Assembly: GCF_907164555.1 (NCBI RefSeq) | Contig: NZ_CAJQZC010000005.1 | Location: 248,001-312,000 of the forward strand | Reading direction: 5' to 3' | From: Paraburkholderia saeva | GTDB lineage: Bacteria; Pseudomonadota; Gammaproteobacteria; Burkholderiales; Burkholderiaceae | DNA: 64,000 nucleotides | Part shown: in pieces, positions 17,903 through 27,471 of the stretch | Layout of the letters: each line of letters opens with the position of its first letter | Position numbering within the stretch: the first letter of the stretch is position 1 | Translations under genes and position numbers: made by a program | Notes under the pieces: generated by a model | What the model was told of the DNA's origin: nothing | Database searches by the model: none | What the model saw: the letters and a program-made list of their open reading frames with translations, nothing else

Positions 17903-18031
17903 GCCGTCGCGGTTTAGCATCTCGGGTAGCACGAACGTGCGCCGGCCTGGCGCGCGGCCCGCAGGTGTAATCGTTGGGGCAACCCGGTTAGCAACCCGCT
18001 GGCCCGCCGCGCGAACATCTTAGAGGGCACT
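17903..18031 (+). other. Untranslated stretch between leader terminator and rimP
   Basis: This stretch of 129 bases has no gene. It ends in AGAGGGCACT, the ribosome binding site for the GTG start of rimP. The upstream half of the gap (17626-17784) after rluB contains nothing that I recognise. Confidence 0.5.
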
Positions 18032-18490
18032 GTGCAACTGACGGAACTGATTGAAACCACGGTCGTGGGCCTCGGCTATGAACTCGTCGATCTCGAGCGC
18101 ACCGGGCACGGCATGCTGTGCGTGTATATCGACCAGCCGGCCGGCATCGCAATCGAAGACTGCGAGAAGGTCACGCGTCAGCTCCAGCACGTTCTGACGG
18201 TCGAAAACATCGATTACGAGCGGCTCGAAGTATCGTCGCCCGGGCTCGACCGTCCGCTGAAAAAACTGGCGGACTTCGAACGCTTCGCTGGCAGCGAAGT
18301 GGTTATCACGTTGAAAAAGCCATTGGACGGACGGAAATCGTACCGGGGCATCCTGCATGCACCCGAAGGCGAAACGATCGGTCTGGAATTCGAAGGGAAG
18401 GAAGGCGCCGCGATGCTCGATTTTACGGTCGCAGATATCGACAAGGCACGCCTCGTCCCCAAAGTTGACTTTAGGAGCCGCAAACAATGA
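18032..18490 (+). CDS. rimP: Ribosome maturation factor RimP
   Basis: RimP assists 30S subunit assembly (pseudoknot and uS12 incorporation). The 152-residue product has the usual two domains: [20 protein letters not shown] at the start, [12 protein letters not shown] and [11 protein letters not shown] in the middle, and a C-terminal SH3-like domain ([15 protein letters not shown]). The start is GTG, with AGAGGG well placed upstream. It overlaps nusA by 4 bases (ATGA), indicating coupling in the rimP-nusA-infB operon. Confidence 0.96.
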   Translation: MQLTELIETTVVGLGYELVDLERTGHGMLCVYIDQPAGIAIEDCEKVTRQLQHVLTVENIDYERLEVSSPGLDRPLKKLADFERFAGSEVVITLKKPLDGRKSYRGILHAPEGETIGLEFEGKEGAAMLDFTVADIDKARLVPKVDFRSRKQ

Positions 18491-19962
18491 GTCGCGAAGT
18501 GTTGATGCTGGTGGATGCGCTGGCACGCGAGAAGAACGTCGACAAGGACGTGGTTTATGCCGCCCTTGAGGCGGCGCTCGCTTCGGCCTCCAAGAAACTC
18601 TTCGAAGAAGATGCGGACATCCGCGTCCATATCGACCGTGAGAGCGGCGAGCATGAAACTTTCCGCCGCTGGCGCGTGGTGCCGGACGAAGCCGGTTTGC
18701 AGGAACCGGATCAGGAAATCCTGCTGTTCGAAGCACGCGAGCAGAAGGCCGACATCCAGCTCGACGAATTCATCGAAGAACCGGTGCCGTCGATCGAATT
18801 TGGCCGTATCGGCGCGCAGGCCGCCAAGCAGGTGATCCTGCAGAAGGTGCGCGACGCCGAACGCGAACAGATCCTGAACGACTTCCTGGAGCGCGGCGAA
18901 CACATCATGACCGGCTCGGTCAAGCGCCTCGACAAGGGTAATTTCATCGTTGAAACCGGCCGTGTCGAAGCGCTGCTGCGCCGCGACCAGCTGATTCCGA
19001 AGGAAAACCTGCGCGTCGGCGACCGGGTTCGCGCGTATATCGCGAAGGTCGATCGCACCGCCCGCGGTCCGCAGATCGAACTGTCGCGTACCGCGCCCGA
19101 ATTCCTGATGAAGCTGTTCGAGATGGAAGTGCCGGAAATCGAACAGGGCCTGCTGGAAATCAAGGCGGCGGCCCGCGATCCGGGCGTTCGCGCGAAGATT
19201 GGCGTGGTCGCGTACGACAAGCGTATCGACCCGATTGGCACGTGCGTGGGCATTCGCGGTTCGCGCGTGCAGGCCGTCCGTAATGAGCTTGGTGGCGAAA
19301 ACGTCGACATCGTGCTATGGTCGGAGGATCCCGCACAGTTCGTGATCGGCGCCCTCGCGCCGGCAGCTGTCCAGTCGATCGTCGTCGATGAAGAAAAGCA
19401 TTCGATGGACGTCGTCGTAGACGAAAACGAACTTGCGGTCGCAATTGGCCGTAGTGGCCAGAACGTGCGTCTTGCCAGCGAACTCACCGGCTGGCAGATC
19501 AACATCATGACGCCGGACGAATCTGCACAAAAGCAGAATCAGGAACGCAGCGTACTGCGTGACCTGTTCATGGCGCGTCTCGATGTCGACGAAGAAGTTG
19601 CCGACATCCTGATCGATGAGGGCTTTACGAGCCTCGAAGAGATTGCCTATGTGCCGCTCAACGAGATGCTCGAAATCGAAGCCTTCGACGAAGACACCGT
19701 ACACGAATTGCGCAATCGCGCCCGCGATGCATTGCTGACGCAGGCGATTGCAAATGAAGAGAAGGTCGAAAACGTAGCGCTCGACCTGAAGAGCCTTGAT
19801 GGCATGGACGCCGACCTGCTCGCGAAGCTGGCCGAACACCAGATCCAGACCCGCGACGAACTCGCGGAACTGGCGGTGGACGAGCTGACCGAGATGACAG
19901 GTATGGAAGAAGAGGCTGCCAAGGCGTTGATCATGAAGGCCCGTGAACACTGGTTCCAGTGA
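18487..19962 (+). CDS. nusA: Transcription termination/antitermination factor NusA
   Basis: NusA binds RNA polymerase and modulates pausing, termination and antitermination. The 491-residue protein shows an N-terminal RNAP-binding domain (1-~130), an S1 domain ([20 protein letters not shown]), two KH domains ([15 protein letters not shown] and [18 protein letters not shown]), and two C-terminal acidic repeats of helix-hairpin-helix type (about 360-415 and 435-490), as in gamma/beta-proteobacteria. It overlaps rimP and precedes infB by 93 bases holding two hairpins. Confidence 0.97.
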   Translation: MSREVLMLVDALAREKNVDKDVVYAALEAALASASKKLFEEDADIRVHIDRESGEHETFRRWRVVPDEAGLQEPDQEILLFEAREQKADIQLDEFIEEPVPSIEFGRIGAQAAKQVILQKVRDAEREQILNDFLERGEHIMTGSVKRLDKGNFIVETGRVEALLRRDQLIPKENLRVGDRVRAYIAKVDRTARGPQIELSRTAPEFLMKLFEMEVPEIEQGLLEIKAAARDPGVRAKIGVVAYDKRIDPIGTCVGIRGSRVQAVRNELGGENVDIVLWSEDPAQFVIGALAPAAVQSIVVDEEKHSMDVVVDENELAVAIGRSGQNVRLASELTGWQINIMTPDESAQKQNQERSVLRDLFMARLDVDEEVADILIDEGFTSLEEIAYVPLNEMLEIEAFDEDTVHELRNRARDALLTQAIANEEKVENVALDLKSLDGMDADLLAKLAEHQIQTRDELAELAVDELTEMTGMEEEAAKALIMKAREHWFQ

Positions 19963-19989
19963 AAATGACCATGACCCACTGACCTGAAA

Positions 19990-20041
19990 GCGGCCGTCAG
20001 GCCGCATGACCCGATGCTAACCGCAAGGAATCGGTCCTTGC
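19990..20041 (+). promoter_or_regulatory. Two tandem hairpins in the nusA-infB intercistronic region
   Basis: Hairpin 1 is GCGGCC-GTCA-GGCCGC (19990-20005). Hairpin 2 is a perfect 7-bp stem GCAAGGA-ATCGG-TCCTTGC (20023-20041) ending 5 bases before the AGAGGA ribosome binding site of infB. Neither is followed by a T-run, so they are more likely RNA stability, processing or translation-control elements than terminators. Confidence 0.55.
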
Positions 20042-20055
20042 ATTAAGAGGAATGA

Positions 20056-22968
20056 ATGGCGAGTAACAACGTAGCCCAATTTGCCGCGGAACTGAAAATG
20101 CCTGCCGGCGTGCTGCTCGAGCAGCTGCAGGCGGCGGGCGTCACAAAAGCGAGCGAAGACGACACCCTGTCCGAAACGGACAAGGCGCGTCTGCTCGACC
20201 ACTTGCGCAAGTCGCACGGTTCGACTGATGCCGACAAGCGCAAGATCACGCTGACGAAACGGCACACGTCGGAGATCAAGCAATCCGACGCGACGGGCAA
20301 AGCTCGCACCATTCAGGTCGAAGTGCGCAAGAAGCGCACGTTCGTCCGCCGTGACGAAGCGGCTGGCGAAGGCGGTGATGCATCGAATCATGTGGCTGAG
20401 AATGTCGCCGAGGTCGATGACCTTGAACTCCAGCGTCGCGAGGAAGAAGCGCGGCACGAAGCCGAGCTGCTCGAAAAGCAGGCGCAGGAGCTGAAGGCAC
20501 GTCAGGAACAGCTCGAACGCGAAGAAGCAGAGCGCCAGGCACGCGAACAGGCGGCCGAGGCGGAGCGTCGTCGCGCGGAAGAAGAAGCCGCGAAAAAGCG
20601 TGCAGCGGTCGCGGAAGCGGCAGCGCGCGTCGAAGCCGAGCAGGTAGAGCCCGTTCAGCCGGAACGCGCGTCCGAGCAGGACGACGAACGTGCCGCCGCG
20701 GAGCGCGCAGCGCAACGCGAAGCCGCGAAGAAGGCGGAAGACGCAGCGCGTCAGGCTGCCGAAAAAACGCGTGCCGAGCAGGAAGAAGTCAGCAAGCGTC
20801 GTGCGGCGGCTGAAGCCGAAGCGCGCGCGATCCGCGAAATGATGAACACGCCGCGCAAGGCGCAGCAGGCCAAGGCGCCGGAACCGGCACCGAAGCCCGC
20901 TGAACCGGCGAAGGCCGCGGAAGCCAAGGGTACGTTGCACAAGCCGGCGCGCCCGGAAGGTGCAGCAACGGCGCGTCCGGCTGCAAAGAAGCCGGCGGCT
21001 GCTCCCGCCACGACGGCAGCGCCGTCTTCGGTTGGCGACAAGAAGAAGCCGGGTGGCGGCAAGGGCGGCTGGCAGGACGACGCAGCGAAGCGCCGCGGCA
21101 TCAAGACGCGCGGCGATTCCAGCGGCGGCGTCGATCGCGGCTGGCGCGGCGGCCCGAAGGGTCGTGGCAAGCATCAGGATCAGAACACCACGTTCCAGGC
21201 ACCGACTGAACCGATCGTGCGTGAAGTGCACGTGCCGGAAACGATTACGGTTGCCGATCTGGCGCACAAGATGGCAGTGAAGGCTTCGGAAGTCATCAAG
21301 TCGATGATGAAGCTTGGCCAGATGGTCACGATCAACCAGATGCTGGACCAGGAAACGGCGATGATCATCGTCGAGGAACTGGGCCATCACGCGGTTGCGG
21401 CGAAGCTGGACGATCCGGAAGCGATGCTCGTCGAGGGCGAAATCTCCGACGCTGAAGCGCTGCCGCGTCCGCCGGTCGTCACCGTCATGGGTCACGTCGA
21501 CCACGGCAAGACGTCGCTCCTCGATTACATCCGTCGTGCGAAGGTTGCGGCGGGCGAAGCCGGCGGCATTACGCAGCATATCGGCGCATATCACGTCGAA
21601 ACGCCGCGTGGCGTCATCACGTTCCTCGACACGCCGGGTCACGAGGCCTTCACGGCCATGCGTGCACGTGGTGCAAAGGCAACGGACATCGTGATTCTGG
21701 TGGTTGCAGCCGACGACGGCGTGATGCCGCAGACGAAGGAAGCGATCGCCCACGCGAAGGCGGGCGGCGTCCCCCTCGTCGTCGCGATCAACAAGATCGA
21801 CAAGCCGGATGCAAATCTGGACCGCGTGAAGCAGGAACTCGTCGCGGAAGGCGTCGTGCCGGAAGAGTACGGTGGCGATTCGCCGTTCGTGCCGGTGTCG
21901 GCGAAGACCGGCGCGGGCATCGACGACCTGCTCGAAAACGTGCTGCTGCAGGCTGAAGTGCTCGAACTGAAGGCGCCGATCGACGCGCCGGCCAAGGGTC
22001 TCGTTATCGAAGCGAAGCTCGACAAGGGTAAGGGTCCGGTTGCAACGATCCTCGTCCAGTCCGGTACGTTGAACCGTGGCGACGTCGTGCTCGCAGGCAG
22101 CGCCTACGGCCGCGTGCGTGCGATGCTCGACGAAACCGGCAAGCCGACCAAGTCGGCAGGTCCGTCGATTCCGGTCGAAATTCAAGGGCTGTCGGAAGTC
22201 CCGGCGGCGGGCGAAGAAGTCATCGTCATGCCGGACGACCGCAAGGCGCGCGAAGTTGCACTGTTCCGTCAAGGCAAGTTCCGCGACGTCAAGCTGGCCA
22301 AGCAACAGGCCGCGAAGCTCGAGAACATGCTCGAACAGATGGGCGAAGGCGAAGTGCAGTACCTGCCGCTTATCGTCAAGGCCGACGTGCAGGGCTCACA
22401 GGAAGCACTCGTCCAGTCGCTGCTCAAGCTGTCGACCGACGAAGTGCGCGTGCAGGTCGTGCACAGCGCGGTGGGCGGCATCAGCGAATCCGACGTCAAC
22501 CTGGCAACGGCTTCGAAGGCAGTCATCATTGGCTTCAACACGCGTGCGGATGCGCAGGCGCGCAAGCTCGCGGAATCCAATGGCATCGATATCCGCTACT
22601 ACAACATCATCTATGACGCAGTGGATGAGGTGAAGGCGGCGATGTCGGGCATGCTGGCGCCGGAGAAGCGCGAAGTGATCACCGGTATGGTCGAAGTGCG
22701 TCAGGTCTTCAAGGTACCGAAGATCGGCGCGGTGGCCGGTTGTATGGTCACGGACGGTGTCGTCAAGCGCTCGTCGTCGGTGCGCGTGCTGCGCAACAAC
22801 GTCGTCATCTTCACGGGCGAGCTCGATTCGCTCAAGCGCTTCAAGGACGACGTCAAGGAAGTCCGTCAGGGCTTCGAGTGCGGTATGTCGGTGAAGAACT
22901 TCAACGATATCGTCGAAGGCGACCAGTTCGAAGTCTTCGAAGTCACGGAAGTCGCGCGTACGCTGTAA
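20056..22968 (+). CDS. infB: Translation initiation factor IF-2
   Basis: IF-2 is the GTPase that brings initiator tRNA to the 30S subunit. At 970 residues it has an IF2_N domain at the start ([19 protein letters not shown]), a long charged Ala/Glu/Arg linker (about 130-340), a second IF2_N domain ([20 protein letters not shown]), then the G domain: [14 protein letters not shown] (G1), DTPGHEAF (G3), NKIDKPDAN (G4). Domains II-IV follow, ending near [17 protein letters not shown] and [20 protein letters not shown] precedes the ATG. It is the third gene of the operon; an imperfect terminator follows. Confidence 0.97.
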   Translation: MASNNVAQFAAELKMPAGVLLEQLQAAGVTKASEDDTLSETDKARLLDHLRKSHGSTDADKRKITLTKRHTSEIKQSDATGKARTIQVEVRKKRTFVRRDEAAGEGGDASNHVAENVAEVDDLELQRREEEARHEAELLEKQAQELKARQEQLEREEAERQAREQAAEAERRRAEEEAAKKRAAVAEAAARVEAEQVEPVQPERASEQDDERAAAERAAQREAAKKAEDAARQAAEKTRAEQEEVSKRRAAAEAEARAIREMMNTPRKAQQAKAPEPAPKPAEPAKAAEAKGTLHKPARPEGAATARPAAKKPAAAPATTAAPSSVGDKKKPGGGKGGWQDDAAKRRGIKTRGDSSGGVDRGWRGGPKGRGKHQDQNTTFQAPTEPIVREVHVPETITVADLAHKMAVKASEVIKSMMKLGQMVTINQMLDQETAMIIVEELGHHAVAAKLDDPEAMLVEGEISDAEALPRPPVVTVMGHVDHGKTSLLDYIRRAKVAAGEAGGITQHIGAYHVETPRGVITFLDTPGHEAFTAMRARGAKATDIVILVVAADDGVMPQTKEAIAHAKAGGVPLVVAINKIDKPDANLDRVKQELVAEGVVPEEYGGDSPFVPVSAKTGAGIDDLLENVLLQAEVLELKAPIDAPAKGLVIEAKLDKGKGPVATILVQSGTLNRGDVVLAGSAYGRVRAMLDETGKPTKSAGPSIPVEIQGLSEVPAAGEEVIVMPDDRKAREVALFRQGKFRDVKLAKQQAAKLENMLEQMGEGEVQYLPLIVKADVQGSQEALVQSLLKLSTDEVRVQVVHSAVGGISESDVNLATASKAVIIGFNTRADAQARKLAESNGIDIRYYNIIYDAVDEVKAAMSGMLAPEKREVITGMVEVRQVFKVPKIGAVAGCMVTDGVVKRSSSVRVLRNNVVIFTGELDSLKRFKDDVKEVRQGFECGMSVKNFNDIVEGDQFEVFEVTEVARTL

Positions 22969-22985
22969 GTCAGGCGCAGCGCTCG

Positions 22986-23027
22986 AAGGGCGGAGCGGGC
23001 GCTTGCCCGGCTCCGCCCTTTGTTTTT
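22986..23027 (+). terminator. Terminator-like hairpin between infB and rbfA
   Basis: A long stem AAGGGCGGAGC / GCTCCGCCCTT with an inner GGGC/GCCC pairing and GCTT loop, followed by TGTTTTTG. The T-run is interrupted, so partial termination after infB is likely, reducing rbfA-truB expression relative to infB. Confidence 0.75.
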
Positions 23028-23131
23028 GTGTCGGCATGTGTGTGCGGATTCAGGTCGCGGCGGGTCACTTCATGACCTTTCCGCTAGCGCCTGAGTGCCA
23101 CGCAACCGACAAACCGGATCACGGATTCACC

Positions 23132-23497
23132 ATGCCTAAAAAACGTTCTTCTCCCAATCGCAACGTGCAGATCGCCGATCAGATCCAGCGCGATCTGTCC
23201 GAGCTGCTGCGCGAAGTGAAAGACCCGCGCATCGGACTCGTCACGTTCCAGAGCGTCGAATTGACGCCGGACTATGCTCACGCGAAAGTGTTCTTCACGA
23301 CGCTGACGGGCGATCCGCAGCAGACCCAGGACGCGCTCAATCACGCCGCCGGCCATCTGCACAACCAGCTGTTCAAGCGCCTGCACATTCACACGGTGCC
23401 GACGCTACATTTCCACTACGACAAGACGATCGAGAAGGCCGTCGAAATGTCGCGTCTGATCGATGAAGCGAATGCTTCGCGTGCCAAAGACGAGTGA
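23132..23497 (+). CDS. rbfA: 30S ribosome-binding factor RbfA
   Basis: RbfA is a cold-shock and 30S maturation factor with a KH-like fold. The 121-residue product begins [20 protein letters not shown] and shows the family signatures [34 protein letters not shown], and a C-terminal [16 protein letters not shown]. The ATG at 23132 is preferred over upstream in-frame codons because RbfA homologues begin here. It lies between infB and truB, the conserved order. Confidence 0.96.
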   Translation: MPKKRSSPNRNVQIADQIQRDLSELLREVKDPRIGLVTFQSVELTPDYAHAKVFFTTLTGDPQQTQDALNHAAGHLHNQLFKRLHIHTVPTLHFHYDKTIEKAVEMSRLIDEANASRAKDE

Positions 23498-23533
23498 GAT
23501 CACGTCCCTCATACCAGCCCGCGCTCGATTGAT

Positions 23534-24469
23534 ATGACTGCACCGCAACGCCCGCGCATTCCGCGCCGCGCGCTCGACGGCGTGCTGCTGCTCGACAAGC
23601 CCATCGGCCTGTCGAGCAATGACGCGCTGATCCGCGCCAAGCGTCTCTATCTCGCGAAGAAGGCGGGCCACACGGGCACGCTCGATCCGCTCGCGTCGGG
23701 TCTCCTGCCGCTGTGTTTCGGCGAGGCGACGAAGTTCTCGCAGGATCTGCTCGAGGCCGACAAAACGTATGAAGCAACGATGCGTCTCGGCATTCGTACG
23801 ACTACCGGCGACGCCGAAGGCGAAGCCGTCGAAACACGGGAAGTCGCGTGCGACGAGGCGGCGGTGATCGAGGCCATGGCGCGGTTTCGCGGCGACATCG
23901 TCCAGATTCCGCCGATGTATTCCGCGCTGAAGCGCGACGGCAAGCCGCTGTACGAATACGCGCGCGCGGGGCAGGTGGTCGAGCGGGAAGGGCGTCACGT
24001 CACGATTCACGTGCTTGAGCTGATTGCGTGTGCGCTGCCCGATGTAACGTTCCGGGTTACGTGCAGCAAGGGCACCTACGTTCGCACGCTCGCCGAGGAT
24101 ATCGGCGCAGCGCTCGCGTGCGGCGCGCACCTGGTGGCGCTGCGTCGCACGGGCGTCGGCGCCTTGACGCTGGAACATGCGGTCACGCTCGATGCGCTCT
24201 CGGACGCGACCGAATCCGCGCGTGACGCGTGGCTGCAACCGGTCGACGCGTTGCTGTCGACGTTTCCGGAAGTGCAGCTCGACGCCGAAGCGACGCGTCG
24301 TTTTCTGCACGGCCAGCGTCTGCGGCTCGACGAGCTGGCCATCAGCCAGGATGTGCTGAACGCGTCGCCGCGCATGCGTGTGTATGGCGAAGGCCGGCTC
24401 CTCGGCGTTGCAAAGGCAGGCGAAGGCGTGCTTGCACCGGAGCGACTCGTTGTCACTGCCGCGAACTGA
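23534..24469 (+). CDS. truB: tRNA pseudouridine(55) synthase TruB
   Basis: TruB makes pseudouridine 55 in the T-arm of tRNA. The 311-residue protein has GVLLLDKPIGLSSNDAL at residues 16-32 and the catalytic Asp51 in AGHTGTLDPLASGLLPL. CSKGTYVRTLAEDIG is the second conserved block, and a C-terminal PUA-like region closes the protein. It follows rbfA by 36 bases and ends the operon at a strong terminator. Confidence 0.96.
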   Translation: MTAPQRPRIPRRALDGVLLLDKPIGLSSNDALIRAKRLYLAKKAGHTGTLDPLASGLLPLCFGEATKFSQDLLEADKTYEATMRLGIRTTTGDAEGEAVETREVACDEAAVIEAMARFRGDIVQIPPMYSALKRDGKPLYEYARAGQVVEREGRHVTIHVLELIACALPDVTFRVTCSKGTYVRTLAEDIGAALACGAHLVALRRTGVGALTLEHAVTLDALSDATESARDAWLQPVDALLSTFPEVQLDAEATRRFLHGQRLRLDELAISQDVLNASPRMRVYGEGRLLGVAKAGEGVLAPERLVVTAAN

Positions 24470-24492
24470 AGCGCGAACCAGAGCTCACAACG

Positions 24493-24531
24493 AAAAAAAG
24501 CGGTGCCACATGATTGCGGCACCGCTTTTTT
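24493..24531. terminator. Bidirectional Rho-independent terminator between truB and emrB
   Basis: A-run, then AAAGCGGTGCC / GGCACCGCTTT stem with a 10-base loop, then T-run. It is symmetric and lies between two convergent genes, so it can end transcripts from both truB (plus) and the efflux operon (minus). Confidence 0.92.
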
Positions 24532-24574
24532 CATTCTCCGACGCATCAAACGTCAGCCCGCGGATAAACGAACC

Positions 24575-26131
24575 TTAGTGCGCCGCCGCTGCCGCGGCTC
24601 CCGCGTCGCCGCCGGCCCGCTCCGGCTTCGTGACCCAGATCAGGGCGATCAGCGCGACAAAGATACCAGCCGAAACAAAGAACAGGTCGTTCACGCCAAG
24701 CTGCGCGGCCTGCTGCGTCGCCATCGTGTTGAAGAGGCCGAACGCCTGCGGCTGGCTGAACCCGGTTGCACCGAGTTGCTGCATCGAATGATCGAACACG
24801 GGGTTGTAGGCGTTTGCCTGTTCCGTGAGTTGTGCGTGGTGCATGATCGTCCGGTGATCCCATGCGGTCTGGAAGATCGACGTGCCGATACCGCCGCACA
24901 TGATCCGCACGAAATTCGACAGGCCCGACGCGGCCGGAATCCGGTTGCCCGGCAAGCCCGACAACGTGATCGACACCAGCGGAATAAAGAATCCGGCCAT
25001 GCCGATGCCCTGAATCAGCGTCGGCGCGAGGAGCGAATACGTATCGACGCCCGTGGTGTAGCGCGAGCGCATCCAGAAGCACAGTGCGAACACGAGGAAC
25101 GACGCCGTCGCAATATAGCGCGGGTCGGTGCGCGGCAGGAACTTGCCGGTGAGCGGTGAAAGCAGCACCGCGAAGAGGCCAACCGGCGCCATCACGAGCC
25201 CGGCCTGCGTCGCCGTGTAGCCGATGTCGGTCTGCAGCCACAGCGGCAGCAGCACGAGGTTGCCGAAATACAGGCCGTAGCCGATCGACAGCGCGACGGT
25301 GCCGCCGGTGAAATTGCGCTTCGAGAAGAGCGACAGGTCGACCACCGGATGCTCCGCCGTCAGTTCCCAGACGATGAAGAACGCGAGCGCGATCACCGCG
25401 GTGAGCGCGAGCACGACGACCGTCGTCGACGAGAACCAGTCGAGGTCCTTGCCCTTGTCGAGCATGATCTGCAGCGAGCCGACCCACGTGATCAGCAGCG
25501 CGAGACCGACACCGTCGATCGGAGCCTTGCGGATCACAGAGTCGCGATTGCGGAAGATCGCCCACGTCGCAGCCGCGGCCACGATGCCGACCGGAATGTT
25601 CACGTAGAAGATCCACGGCCACGAGATGTTGTCGGAGATCCAGCCGCCGAGAATCGGCCCGGCGACCGGCGCAATCAGTGTGGTCATCGCCCACATCGAA
25701 AGCGCCATCGGCGCCTTCGCGCGCGGATAGCTCGCGAGCAGCAGTGTTTGCGACAGCGGAATCATCGGACCTGCGACCGCGCCTTGCAGCACGCGCGACG
25801 CGAGCAGGAAAGGCAGCGTCGGCGCGAGCCCGCACATCCACGACGAGATCACGAACAGGATGATCGACGCCATGAAGAGACGCACCTGGCCGATACGCTC
25901 GGTGAGCCAGCCCGTCAGTGGCACGGAGATCGCGTTAGCCACCGCGAACGACGTGATCACCCACGTGCCCTGATCCGACGAAACGCCGAGGTCGCCCGAA
26001 ATCGACGGGATCGACACATTTGCAATCGACGTATCGAGCACGTTCATGAAAACCGCGAGCGAAACGGCGATCGTGCCGATCACCAGTTGCGCACCCTCCA
26101 GCGGAGGGTGCGGGACTTGAGCCTGAGCCAT
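24575..26131 (-). CDS. emrB: EmrB/QacA-type MFS drug transporter (DHA2 family)
   Basis: The inner-membrane H+ antiporter of a tripartite drug pump. The 518-residue protein has the 14-helix DHA2 pattern. Visible markers are DTSIANVSIPSISGDLG in helix 1, motif A-like LTERIGQVRLFM, and motif C GPILGGWISDNISW with FYVNIPVG. The C-terminal tail is Ala-rich. The ATG at 26131 is unambiguous. It is the last gene of the minus-strand operon marR-OMF-emrA-emrB; 49 bases separate it from emrA. Substrates are unknown. Confidence 0.94.
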   Translation of the reverse strand: MAQAQVPHPPLEGAQLVIGTIAVSLAVFMNVLDTSIANVSIPSISGDLGVSSDQGTWVITSFAVANAISVPLTGWLTERIGQVRLFMASIILFVISSWMCGLAPTLPFLLASRVLQGAVAGPMIPLSQTLLLASYPRAKAPMALSMWAMTTLIAPVAGPILGGWISDNISWPWIFYVNIPVGIVAAAATWAIFRNRDSVIRKAPIDGVGLALLITWVGSLQIMLDKGKDLDWFSSTTVVVLALTAVIALAFFIVWELTAEHPVVDLSLFSKRNFTGGTVALSIGYGLYFGNLVLLPLWLQTDIGYTATQAGLVMAPVGLFAVLLSPLTGKFLPRTDPRYIATASFLVFALCFWMRSRYTTGVDTYSLLAPTLIQGIGMAGFFIPLVSITLSGLPGNRIPAASGLSNFVRIMCGGIGTSIFQTAWDHRTIMHHAQLTEQANAYNPVFDHSMQQLGATGFSQPQAFGLFNTMATQQAAQLGVNDLFFVSAGIFVALIALIWVTKPERAGGDAGAAAAAAH

Positions 26132-26180
26132 GAAACCTTTTGAAGTGTTACCGGTATGGCGGAATCCGCCATGACGCTGC

Positions 26181-27413
26181 TTACATCAGCTTCGCCGCGC
26201 CTTTTGCACCGCGATCGGCGGCTTTCGCGCCACTGTACTGGCCGCCGTTCGGGCCCGCGTTCGCCGCGATGATGCGTGCGATTTCGGCATCGGCCTGGTC
26301 GCCGTATTTGTCGAACACGCTGGTCTGGTAGACCGTGTTCGGCGCGTTGCCGAGCTGGCCGCCGTTTTCGTTCCTGATGTCGACGTCAGCCTGCATCGAC
26401 AGGCCGATACGCAGCGGATGCGCCGCGAGTTCCTGCGGATCGAGGGCGATACGGACCGGCAGACGCTGCACGACCTTGATCCAGTTCCCCGTTGCGTTCT
26501 GCGCGGGCAGCAGCGAGAACGCCGAACCCGTGCCGGCGGAGAAGCCGACGACCTTGCCGTGGAACTTCACGCCCGAACCGTAGACGTCAGCCGTCAGCTC
26601 GACCGGCTGGCCGATGCGCATGTGCTTCAGCTGCACTTCCTTGAAGTTCGCGTCAACCCAAACGGCGCCAAGCGGCACGATCGCCATCAGTGGCGTGCCC
26701 GGCGAGACGCGCTGGCCGACCTGCACCGAACGCTTCGCGACATAGCCCGTGACTGGCGCCGGCAACGTATTGCGCGCGTTGTTCAGATACGCGTCGCGGA
26801 CCTTCGCGGCCGCAGCCTGGACGTTCGGGTGATTCGCGATCGTCGTGTTTGCGGTCAGCGCGCGGTTCGCGGCGAGCTGCTGTTGCGCGGCGTCGACGGC
26901 AGCCTGCGCGCTCTTCACGGCGTCGCGGGCGTGCGAGATTTCTTCCTGTGAAACCGCGCCCGTTTGCGCCACCGTCATACGGCGCTTCAGGTCGTCCTGC
27001 GCGCGCGAGAGATCGGACTGACGCACGGCGACCTGGGCCAGATACTGGCTGTCGTCGGCGAAGAGGCCGCGCACCTGGCGTACGACCTGCGCGAGATTCG
27101 CCTCAGCCGATTCGAGCGCGACGCGCGAATCCGCCGGGTCCAGTACGACGACGGGGTCGCCGGTCTTGACCGTCTGCGTGTCGTCGGCGTTCACCGAGAC
27201 GACCGTGCCCGTCACCTGCGGTGTGATCTGAACGACGTTGCCGTTCACGTAGGCGTCGTCGGTGTCTTCGTGATAGCGCGCGACGAGGAAGTAATAAAGG
27301 CCATACGCAATCGCAGCGATCAGGATCACGATGACAAGCAGCGTCATCATCAGCTTGCGCTTGCCGCTGTTTGCCGGTTGCGAGCTCGCGGCGGGCTGTT
27401 GGGGGGTGCTCAT
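26181..27413 (-). CDS. emrA: EmrA/HlyD membrane-fusion protein
   Basis: The periplasmic adaptor linking EmrB to the outer-membrane factor. The 410-residue protein has a short cytosolic Ser/Gln-rich start, one membrane helix (about 20-42), then the lipoyl/biotinyl-like domain (DTDDAYVNGNVVQITPQVTG), a long alpha-helical hairpin (about 95-205), the second lipoyl half (APVTGYVAKRSVQVGQRV) and a beta-barrel domain. GGAG lies 9 bases before the ATG. The adaptor and the two partner genes around it make a full system. Confidence 0.94.
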   Translation of the reverse strand: MSTPQQPAASSQPANSGKRKLMMTLLVIVILIAAIAYGLYYFLVARYHEDTDDAYVNGNVVQITPQVTGTVVSVNADDTQTVKTGDPVVVLDPADSRVALESAEANLAQVVRQVRGLFADDSQYLAQVAVRQSDLSRAQDDLKRRMTVAQTGAVSQEEISHARDAVKSAQAAVDAAQQQLAANRALTANTTIANHPNVQAAAAKVRDAYLNNARNTLPAPVTGYVAKRSVQVGQRVSPGTPLMAIVPLGAVWVDANFKEVQLKHMRIGQPVELTADVYGSGVKFHGKVVGFSAGTGSAFSLLPAQNATGNWIKVVQRLPVRIALDPQELAAHPLRIGLSMQADVDIRNENGGQLGNAPNTVYQTSVFDKYGDQADAEIARIIAANAGPNGGQYSGAKAADRGAKGAAKLM

Positions 27414-27471
27414 TGATGTGCTCCGTATTCTCTCAGTCTTCGTCGTTTATCCGGATGGCGTTCGGCCCGGC

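Noticed and set aside
20017..22305. Minus-strand open frame of 762 codons opposite infB
   Set aside because: Shadow of infB with Arg/Phe/Leu-rich nonsense composition.
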